NCBI GenBank assembly: GCA_030603365.1
Contig: JAUVXV010000015.1
Span: 1 to 64,000 of the forward strand
Direction: 5' to 3'
DNA: 64,000 nt
Source of the DNA: Candidatus Heimdallarchaeota archaeon
GTDB taxonomy: Archaea > Asgardarchaeota > Heimdallarchaeia > Heimdallarchaeales > Heimdallarchaeaceae
In this document: in pieces, positions 46,773 through 53,903 of the stretch
Layout: each line of letters opens with the position of its first letter
How positions within the stretch are numbered: the stretch's first letter is position 1
Made by a program: the position numbers and the translations under genes
The notes under the pieces: model-generated
Database searches by the model: none
What the model saw: the letters and a program-made list of their open reading frames with translations, nothing else
Told to the model about the DNA's origin: nothing

Positions 46773-46966
46773 TGCCATTAATTGTTAACAAAGATCTTTG
46801 CACAAGCTGTGGTGTATGTGTAGAACGATGTACAATGGACATCATTAGATTGGACGACGAAGGATTCCCATACATTAAGTACGATGAATGTTGGTATTGT
46901 GGAGTGTGCGAAGAAGACTGTCCAGTAAATGCTGTAGTGATAGATTTACCATTCCTAGTGAAATAA
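46772..46966 (+). CDS. Two-[4Fe-4S] ferredoxin, partner of the flavoprotein
   Basis: A 64-residue ferredoxin with two cluster motifs, CTSCGVCVERC and CWYCGVCEEDC, each followed by the typical Pro or Met region. It is translationally coupled to the flavoprotein gene (1-nt overlap) and is most likely its electron-transfer subunit, as AprB is for AprA. Confidence 0.92.
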   Translation: MPLIVNKDLCTSCGVCVERCTMDIIRLDDEGFPYIKYDECWYCGVCEEDCPVNAVVIDLPFLVK

Positions 46967-47072
46967 GCATAAACAAGATAGTTACTTCTTTACGAAACCT
47001 AAAGATTAGAGAGAAAAAACACATATTAGAAAATCTAAAAATTAACCAATAGCACTACATGAGCGATTAAGA

Positions 47073-47597
47073 ATGATCAGATTAGAAACAGGCAGATTAA
47101 TAGTTCGTAATTTTACTCTTGATGATTGGGAAGATCTAGCTGAATTAGCAATGAAATATGAACAATCAGAGTTAGCAAAATATGATGAGGGACCTTGGCC
47201 AAGCAATCTAGAAGAATATAAATCGATAGTTCAGAATTTTTCTGAAGGGGACGATTTTGTGGCTGTAATCTTAAAAGAACCAAAGAAACTGATAGGACTA
47301 ATATTTAAAGCTAAGAAAGAAGATGGGAGGTTTGAATTTGGCTTTAATTTTCATTCTGATTTTCATGGGATGGGGTACGCTATAGAAAGCTGTCAAGCTG
47401 TTTTAGATTACATTTTTGAGGTATTAGATGCAGAAATTGTGACTGCAGGTACAGCTAAAATTAACAAACCATCAAATAATCTACTAAGACGACTGGGTTT
47501 TTGTTTAATAGGTGAAAAGAAGATATCTTTTAGAAAAGATAAAGAAGGTAAACCTATTGAATTTGTGGGATTAGATTATTCCCTTTCTAGAAAATAA
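47073..47597 (+). CDS. GNAT acetyltransferase (RimJ/RimL type)
   Basis: A 174-residue N-acetyltransferase. It starts with the RLETGRLIVRNFTLDDWEDL motif typical of the RimJ/RimL group, has the acetyl-CoA loop around HGMGYAIESCQAVLDYIF near 108-125, and the C-terminal NNLLRRLGFCLIGEKK segment. The target amine is unknown. Confidence 0.87.
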   Translation: MIRLETGRLIVRNFTLDDWEDLAELAMKYEQSELAKYDEGPWPSNLEEYKSIVQNFSEGDDFVAVILKEPKKLIGLIFKAKKEDGRFEFGFNFHSDFHGMGYAIESCQAVLDYIFEVLDAEIVTAGTAKINKPSNNLLRRLGFCLIGEKKISFRKDKEGKPIEFVGLDYSLSRK

Positions 47598-47660
47598 TTT
47601 GATCAATTCTTAAAGAACCATTCTAAATTATTTTACTATATTAAATCAAATAACTTCAAT

Positions 47661-48641
47661 TTATTTTTCTTCTTTCCAAGCATGAGTTATTCTTTTCCAA
47701 CCTTGCTCAAAACTAAATTTCTCATATAACTTGAGTGCAGCTACATTAGCGATATCTACCACAAGACTCATAGTTTTGAAACCAGAATTTTTGAGAGTGA
47801 CTATTGCATGGTTTAATAGTTTAGAGCCTAGCTGATGTCCTCTATGATCAGGAATAACACCCATAATCCATAGATGGCCGTTACCTTCACCATGGGTGGG
47901 TTTAACGAGTGTAAAACCTATGAATTTGGTTCCTTCAACAAGTACTATAGATGCTTCATTTATCATTTCGTCTTCCTTATCAAAATGTTCATCAAAATAT
48001 TCTTTTCTTTCTTCATCTGTTTCAGAAAGAAAATTCCTATCTCCACTTTCACTAAAAGAATCATAGAAGCAAGAATATAGGTCATTATCATCAGCATTTT
48101 TCAAGAGAATAGTTTCTATTCCTTTAGGAAATTCTATTTCAGAAAGCTCTTGTTCTTCTAGATTGAGTGACATGAAAACAATTTCATCTTCCTCTAGAAG
48201 ATTACAACTTGGATATATAGAAGGATCTACTGGATATTTTTCTAAAGAATCTATTTTCTCGTAACACAATTCTATTCTAGTGTGTTGTGTCTTCAAAGCA
48301 TGATTTATGCATTCTGTGAATAGAAGTTGAGCTACTTCTATTTTCTTGGGTTCATTAGGATGAATAAGAGGATGACCTCCTAATGCCCAAGGATTAATCT
48401 CTAACCTTTTGGAATCATGTACAAAGAGAAGAACCCATCCCACTAAATTATTTTCTTTGTAAGCTTCTACTACAATAGGAACTTCATCATAATCTAGATT
48501 TTGTATCCAACTTCCTATACCTTCAATGGATGCATTGATTTCGGGTCTAGTAATTTTCCAAATTACATGTGTTAACATTGCCAAGTCTAGAACATTTAGA
48601 TGTTCATCTAACTTTTGTGTTTTAATTTGTATATTATTCAT
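47661..48641 (-). CDS. Tandem GNAT acetyltransferase
   Basis: A 326-residue protein with two GNAT-like halves. The C-terminal half carries the full acetyl-CoA motif GVIPDHRGHQLGSKLLNHAI and the later NVAALKLYEKFSFEQ, so it is likely catalytic. The N-terminal half is degenerate around HPNEPKKIEVAQLLFTECI. The substrate is unknown. It is convergent with the preceding GNAT gene. Confidence 0.85.
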   Translation of the reverse strand: MNNIQIKTQKLDEHLNVLDLAMLTHVIWKITRPEINASIEGIGSWIQNLDYDEVPIVVEAYKENNLVGWVLLFVHDSKRLEINPWALGGHPLIHPNEPKKIEVAQLLFTECINHALKTQHTRIELCYEKIDSLEKYPVDPSIYPSCNLLEEDEIVFMSLNLEEQELSEIEFPKGIETILLKNADDNDLYSCFYDSFSESGDRNFLSETDEERKEYFDEHFDKEDEMINEASIVLVEGTKFIGFTLVKPTHGEGNGHLWIMGVIPDHRGHQLGSKLLNHAIVTLKNSGFKTMSLVVDIANVAALKLYEKFSFEQGWKRITHAWKEEK

Positions 48642-48894
48642 TTGTCTAATGCCTCCTTCTGAGTATTCAATTATTTAAGTGTAATCAGCAAAAATCAATG
48701 AACTCTATAGTAACAGACTAATTAACCAGAATATCAAGGTCATCACAAGAGATGGAGTTACAAATGAGCAACTAAAATTTTGAAAGAGAGCAATTACAGA
48801 ATTCCTTCAACTGCTCACGAAGTAAGACAAACAAAAAAGAAAAAGATAGAAAGAAGGGAGAGGAGTAAACCTAGAAAATAGAGAAATAAATAAT

Positions 48895-50058
48895 CTATTT
48901 CCTTTTTTTACTGTAGACAACTAATGGTATTGCTAGGAATGTAATAATCATGATGAAAGATATGTAACCACTAGTATATTCGGAAATCTCTGGAATTACT
49001 TCTAAAGGATAAAGGTCTTGAGAACCTGCTGTACCATCAATTGTATAGTAACTACTTACTGCAGGACTCCAATTACTCCAATAATTTCCCTCGAGTAACA
49101 ATTCATCATACCACTGATCTCCAGCGTCATCTAGAGCTTGAATGGTGGAGCCAGCAAGATTGTTATCAAAGAATGCATTATGATATATCTTATTAATTCC
49201 TACTGAAAGAGACATACTTAATCCATATGATGTACTTGTTTCAACGTGATTATTAGTTATCACACTACCTGATGATCCCACAATCCTCATACCAAAGAAA
49301 TTACCTATTAGATAATTATTAGTAATAATTAAATCTAAACTGTCTTCAATTAGAATACCAGTATCAGCATTATTTGAACAAGTATTATGAGTGATGCTTG
49401 TACCATTTGAGTTCTCCACACTTATTCCTACCCCAACAGTTTCATTACAGATATTTTTGTGTATTAAAACTCCATGAGAATCTAGAATGTGAATACCAAG
49501 TTCTGCAACAATTTTATTATTTTTAACGTAAGTAAAGTCAGATTCTCTTATATCGATTCCACCTGTAAAGGAGACTATATAGTTATCATTAATTGTTGAG
49601 CTTATTCCTCCATTTAGTTTAAGACCATCGTTTCCTGTTGAGACTATCACATTATTGAGAATGACTACTGTTTCTTCAGCCATGTTTTGATATTTGCCCA
49701 AGAAAATAGCATAATTTGTGTCTGTCTTAAGAAAACAATTTTGGATAATGAAGTGTTTAGTAGTATAACCACCGAAATTAAGACAATAATCACCAGAAGT
49801 TGTGATATTGTAATTTTCAATACGATAAGGGTTAACAGCTGATCCTTCTCCAGGGAATCCATAAGATTCAAAATCAGAATCAACATCAATAGTCATTGGT
49901 GACTGTACAATCAAATCGTCTAATGATGGTAGATCTGAGAGGGGATTGGTTGATGTAGTAGCTGATGTTTTGTTTACTCCTGCATTTAATACTACAGTAT
50001 ATAGAATTAAAAGAGATAGAATTAACATAATTGATACTTTGAGATTGTTTCTTTTCAC
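48895..50058 (-). CDS. Secreted NosD-like right-handed beta-helix protein
   Basis: A 387-residue exported protein with a signal peptide (about 5-30), recurring PbH1 coils (NNxI, G-[IL]-x-[IL]-x-x-S patterns from about 100 to 290), a DQWYDELLLEGNYWSNW segment like that of the 17703 product (KWYHEGTSEGNYWDEW), and a C-terminal helix with the tail SKKRK preceded by ISEYTSG. It starts at a GTG. It is a paralogue of the protein at 17703. Confidence 0.85.
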   Translation of the reverse strand: MKRNNLKVSIMLILSLLILYTVVLNAGVNKTSATTSTNPLSDLPSLDDLIVQSPMTIDVDSDFESYGFPGEGSAVNPYRIENYNITTSGDYCLNFGGYTTKHFIIQNCFLKTDTNYAIFLGKYQNMAEETVVILNNVIVSTGNDGLKLNGGISSTINDNYIVSFTGGIDIRESDFTYVKNNKIVAELGIHILDSHGVLIHKNICNETVGVGISVENSNGTSITHNTCSNNADTGILIEDSLDLIITNNYLIGNFFGMRIVGSSGSVITNNHVETSTSYGLSMSLSVGINKIYHNAFFDNNLAGSTIQALDDAGDQWYDELLLEGNYWSNWSPAVSSYYTIDGTAGSQDLYPLEVIPEISEYTSGYISFIMIITFLAIPLVVYSKKRK

Positions 50059-50309
50059 GATAGTTCATTCCTGCGATTATTTATTATACTTGATAGTATT
50101 TGTATGCTACTAATGTATTTTTAAGTGTTATTGAAGCAAATCTTCTGATTATTCCTTTTTTTATTTTTTCAGCATTTTGCAAAGCTATCTCACTTCCAAG
50201 AAAGAGGGGATTATGACAATGCTTTTATTTCCTACATAAATTCAGATTTGAATTAGACCAGACATTCCAAATATTTAAATACACTATGGAAAATATAGTT
50301 CAGATATAA

Positions 50310-50768
50310 ATGAATCTAAATAAGACTCTAAAATTTATATTAGTAGTAGTAACTGTGGCACTATTTACATTGAATTTCAATGTGAGTGCTTTAGGTCCAA
50401 AAGTAGACATACAATATGTCTGTTATTGTGATTATGATGGAGATGGTGCATTAGATGATGTCTATGCTGAAGTTCTTCTTACACTTTTACCAGGAATAAA
50501 TCACCTAGTCTTTGAAGCCTCAGTTAAATTCATTGGAGAAATACTCTATACAATCTATAGAGATAATCACGTAATAACTGAAACAGAAATTCTATACAAA
50601 TTCTACTTCACCAACATTGCATTTCAAAGCGGAATATACATCTTTAAAGTATGGTTTGAGATAGAGAATAATGATCAAATTAGATATGTAAGTGATACTC
50701 AACCATTCGACCCACCAGAAGGAGATCCAGATTACCCTCCAGGAGGAGGCGTTACCCCGGGGCCTTAG
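50310..50768 (+). CDS. Small secreted protein with a calcium-loop motif
   Basis: A 152-residue exported protein with a signal peptide (residues about 7-27). A CDYDGDGALDD stretch near residue 40 resembles an EF-hand/dockerin-type calcium loop, and the rest is beta-rich. It ends in a Pro/Gly-rich tail (PPGGGVTPGP) and, unlike the other exported proteins here, has no C-terminal membrane helix. It was not recognised as a known family. It lies 36 nt upstream of the regulator gene on the same strand. Confidence 0.65.
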   Translation: MNLNKTLKFILVVVTVALFTLNFNVSALGPKVDIQYVCYCDYDGDGALDDVYAEVLLTLLPGINHLVFEASVKFIGEILYTIYRDNHVITETEILYKFYFTNIAFQSGIYIFKVWFEIENNDQIRYVSDTQPFDPPEGDPDYPPGGGVTPGP

Positions 50769-50804
50769 TTTGACAAGACTTCACTAATCGAAAAAAACAG
50801 TTAT

Positions 50805-52040
50805 ATGGGATTAATAATGAAGGGATTCGCTCGAGATTTGATGGAAATACTGCGTTTATTAGAAAATTATCCACTTAAATCGTTCAGCGAACTAGCTCAA
50901 AAAATTAATCTGTCGCCCCAAACCTTCATTAGACGAGTAGATGAGTTAAGAGCTCAAGATGTTATCCGAGAAGTTCATTCCTCTCTTAATCCCGAAAGTT
51001 TACTGTTAGAAAGACATATTGTAATATTCTTAACAGAATCGATAGAAGAAATCAAAATTTTAGAGCTTGCGTGTGATATTCATCCTTACACCTCTTCAAG
51101 AAATAGAATCTTTGGGTCTGAGTACGGAGTATATACGGTATTCGACATACCTAAAGGTTCTTTCCGTAACCTGAAGCTCTTTCTTGAAAATCTGTTAGTA
51201 AGGAAATATTGTGTTAAATATTATACCTATAAATCTCAGGGAAGAAGAATATTTTATCCTCAACCTTTTTACAACAATATTACTGATCTTGAGGAATTCG
51301 ATCTTGATGCTTATCTTGTACAATCTACCACTCCTTTGTACACCGGTAAGGGAGGGAGGGAGTCCTCTTTATCCTCTTTAGAATTGCATCCCATAGAACT
51401 TCTGATTCTAAGGGACATTACTCTTGACTTTAGAACACCAATGAGCCAATTAATAAAAAAGTATCGAAAATACCTGAAATCAAAAAAAGGAGAATTGAGA
51501 GAGTACATCTTCCCTGAAACTTTTCGACCATATCTTGAAGAATTCTTTCGCGAAGAAAGAACTGAAAATGCAATCTACATGGATTTCAAAAAAAGATATC
51601 ATGCACTTATAGAAAAACATGTAGAAAACTATTGGCTGGGAATAAACAGAAAACATTTCGAGATGTTTATCAGATTCGGGTATATTATACGCAACATCTC
51701 TAAAGAAGAAAAATCAAGACTCTTCAGTCTTTTAAAGAATGAAAGACCACCATTTAGCATATATATCGAAGATTTAGGTCAGAACTTGTTTCTTACAGTA
51801 TCTCTACCTCCTTACTATCAAACTAAACTCTCTTACTTAATGAAAGAAAGGTATGAAAAATTTTCAGCTTACTTGTTGGATAGCTTTGGATATAATGCAT
51901 TGAAATATAGATTTTATACAGGGAATTATGATATTGAAAATAAAGAATGGAGGCAAGATGAGGAGTGGATGGTAACTAGGGTCACTAAAGGCATAGAAGA
52001 AAAACTAACGAAAAAAGAATACAGAAAAGTAGAAACTTAG
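50805..52040 (+). CDS. Lrp/AsnC-like transcriptional regulator with a large C-terminal part
   Basis: A 411-residue protein. Residues 10-60 form an Lrp/AsnC-type helix-turn-helix (LKSFSELAQKINLSPQTFIRR, then VDELRAQDVIREV). Residues 70-160 resemble the alpha-beta sensor domain (RHIVIFLTESIEEIKILELA, then GVYTVFDIPKG). The remaining 250 residues are unassigned, with a possible second HTH near 190-225. ATG codons occur at 50805 and 50817; only weak ribosome-binding sequence precedes either. It is 10 nt upstream of a receiver-domain gene, which suggests one signalling unit. Confidence 0.7.
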   Translation: MGLIMKGFARDLMEILRLLENYPLKSFSELAQKINLSPQTFIRRVDELRAQDVIREVHSSLNPESLLLERHIVIFLTESIEEIKILELACDIHPYTSSRNRIFGSEYGVYTVFDIPKGSFRNLKLFLENLLVRKYCVKYYTYKSQGRRIFYPQPFYNNITDLEEFDLDAYLVQSTTPLYTGKGGRESSLSSLELHPIELLILRDITLDFRTPMSQLIKKYRKYLKSKKGELREYIFPETFRPYLEEFFREERTENAIYMDFKKRYHALIEKHVENYWLGINRKHFEMFIRFGYIIRNISKEEKSRLFSLLKNERPPFSIYIEDLGQNLFLTVSLPPYYQTKLSYLMKERYEKFSAYLLDSFGYNALKYRFYTGNYDIENKEWRQDEEWMVTRVTKGIEEKLTKKEYRKVET

Positions 52041-52050
52041 AGGAGTAAAA

Positions 52051-52443
52051 ATGGTAAGAGTGTATATTGTTGAGGACAATAGATTAGTGCAGGATTTGTA
52101 TGTAATGTATTTGTCTAAAATGGGACATGAAATAATAGGACAATCATATAATGGTATAGAGGCTTTAGTTGACTTATATTTAAATCACAGGAAGAATCCA
52201 CCAGATCTAATAATTCTAGATTATTTAATGCCAGGAAAGAATGGTTTGGAGCTGTTGCACGACTTACAAAAACTAAATTATATTAAGAATACTAAAGTTA
52301 TGCTAATTACTGGAGTTACTGAACAAAAAAGTTCAGCCTTGGAGATGGGAGTGTCCAAATTTCTTCAGAAACCATTTGATTACGAAATATTAAGTCAGTC
52401 AATCAAAGAATTAGCATTTGAGGAGACGACAATTAGGATGTGA
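52051..52443 (+). CDS. Stand-alone response regulator receiver domain
   Basis: A 130-residue CheY-like receiver. The acidic pocket is Glu8/Asp9, the phosphoacceptor is Asp57 in LIILDYLMPGKNG, a Thr follows strand 4 (LITGVTE), and the conserved Lys is in FLQKPFD near 108. It has no output domain. AGAGGAG precedes the start. Its coupling to an Lrp-like regulator suggests that it acts on that protein. No histidine kinase gene lies in the window. Confidence 0.93.
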   Translation: MVRVYIVEDNRLVQDLYVMYLSKMGHEIIGQSYNGIEALVDLYLNHRKNPPDLIILDYLMPGKNGLELLHDLQKLNYIKNTKVMLITGVTEQKSSALEMGVSKFLQKPFDYEILSQSIKELAFEETTIRM

Positions 52444-52499
52444 ATTTTCCAGCAACTGTACAAGCTGCAAATTTAACATCATGTTTTTTCTTTTAGTTA

Positions 52500-53228
52500 T
52501 TAGAGTTTCTCTAAGAGAACTTCCAATGTGAATGGTTTTCCATGACCTGGGTAAATTGTTATTATTTGATATTGTTTCAGTTTTTCAATACTCTCATTAT
52601 ATTCCTCGTGATTGTCGATTAGAGAGAATTTAGCAGGTTCTTTAGTATTCTCAAGTAAATCTCCACAGAAAAGATTGCCATTATCAGTTAGAAAACCTAT
52701 AGAACCTTTTGAGTGACCTGGAAAATGAATTACTTTCGCATCAAAACCATATATGGATAAGTCATCCCCTTCCTCGACATAGATATCTGGTTTAAATCTA
52801 TCTTGCTTTTTTAAATTCATCCTCAGTAAAAATAATGCTGTTTTGAGCAGTATTTTAACGATAATATTCACATTAGATCTACTATAGAAAAAATCTCCAT
52901 ACTCAACCATTCCTGAATCTTCTTTATGCATTGCAACTTCTGCACCATATTTGTCTCTGAAATAAGCACAGTTTCCAGTATGGTCAAAGTCACCATGAGT
53001 TAACAAGATAAGATTAAGATTTGCAGATGTACAACCTGCATTAGTGAGTGCTTCTTCGATAACTAGACGCTCACTTGTATAGCCAGTGTCAATTAGAACA
53101 AAACCATCGTTAATTTCTATTAGAAAACAATTTGTTTTCTTTGAAGTAATAGTTAAAGGAGATGTGGATTTTGATATCACACTATTGTTGAGATGATTCA
53201 TTGGTTCTTCTTCTGAGTTTTCAAGCAT
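52500..53228 (-). CDS. Metallo-beta-lactamase-fold hydrolase
   Basis: A 242-residue MBL-fold protein. The metal motif is THGDFDH (His78, Asp80, Asp82, His83), and the canonical first motif of H-x-H-x-D-H has Gly instead of the first... second His position, i.e. H-x-D-x-D-H. Later ligands are the His in HFPGHSKGS, the Asp in FCGDLLEN and the His in YPGHGKPF. Single-domain MBL proteins include glyoxalase II-like and lactonase enzymes; the substrate here is unknown. Confidence 0.85.
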   Translation of the reverse strand: MLENSEEEPMNHLNNSVISKSTSPLTITSKKTNCFLIEINDGFVLIDTGYTSERLVIEEALTNAGCTSANLNLILLTHGDFDHTGNCAYFRDKYGAEVAMHKEDSGMVEYGDFFYSRSNVNIIVKILLKTALFLLRMNLKKQDRFKPDIYVEEGDDLSIYGFDAKVIHFPGHSKGSIGFLTDNGNLFCGDLLENTKEPAKFSLIDNHEEYNESIEKLKQYQIITIYPGHGKPFTLEVLLEKL

Positions 53229-53489
53229 AATTGGGAATAAATTCGTACTTACTTATATGTTTGTAAAAATCAGATTTAAACTCAAAATTACAAATGATTC
53301 ATCATACTCTGTCGAGAATAAATATCAGAATTCTAGCTTGGACTTGCTTCCAGTTGAAATAGAGGTGATTTCCACTGCCAAGAAGCTACTGTGATTCTAT
53401 AAGGAAGAGAATATAATAAGGTGTCTTCCTGTTTTCTCAAACGAATTTCTTTGCATTGTTTTGAAAAATAAAATTCTAGAAGTAAGATT

Positions 53490-53512
53490 CCGTGAGAAGT
53501 AATCTCTCACGG
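53490..53512. repeat. Perfect 8-bp stem-loop
   Basis: CCGTGAGA (53490-53497) pairs with TCTCACGG (53505-53512) around the loop AGTAATC. It is the strongest hairpin in the 675-base gap 53229-53903, which otherwise holds only AT-rich sequence and the start-less frame at 53598. It could be a small RNA element or an operator. Confidence 0.45.
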
Positions 53513-53597
53513 ATACATTGGATCTATCAAATACATGGATGATATTAGTTCAGCTGGATAGCATTATTCGGTTAGTAAGAAGGATTTAGTGAGTTGA

Positions 53598-53867
53598 AAT
53601 AAGCATTGGATAAACAAACATGAAAGTATAGCAGAAACAATACCTGATGATCTGCTAATTCTGGAAACAGATAATCTACCTGAAGATTCATTTAAACCTC
53701 CAGTAAAAGTTCTATCTGAAGTATATGAAAATGTATCTAGAATCAGAGAAGTAATTGTTGAAGATTTGAAAGAGCTTTGTAGAGGAAATGCACTCAAACT
53801 AGTACAAGAAGATTTTAAGCTAGGAAAAAATTACCATTATATTACAGTTTTCGTAGACGATATTTGA
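53598..53867 (+). pseudogene. Start-less open frame, probable gene relic
   Basis: An open frame of 89 codons after a TGA, with no Met codon, and with coding-like composition: a Glu/Asp-rich amphipathic stretch (EVYENVSRIREVIVEDLKEL) followed by GKNYHYITVFVDDI and a stop. The upstream half of the gene is missing. The family was not recognised. It is most likely the 3' end of a decayed gene at the edge of the defence island. Confidence 0.4.
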
Positions 53868-53903
53868 TGATCTTTTGGAAACAAACCAGCCAATGATAAA
53901 GGA

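Noticed and set aside
53564..53797. Minus-strand open frame of 77 codons
   Set aside because: Ser/Thr-rich shadow of the start-less plus-strand frame at 53598-53867, which has the more protein-like composition.
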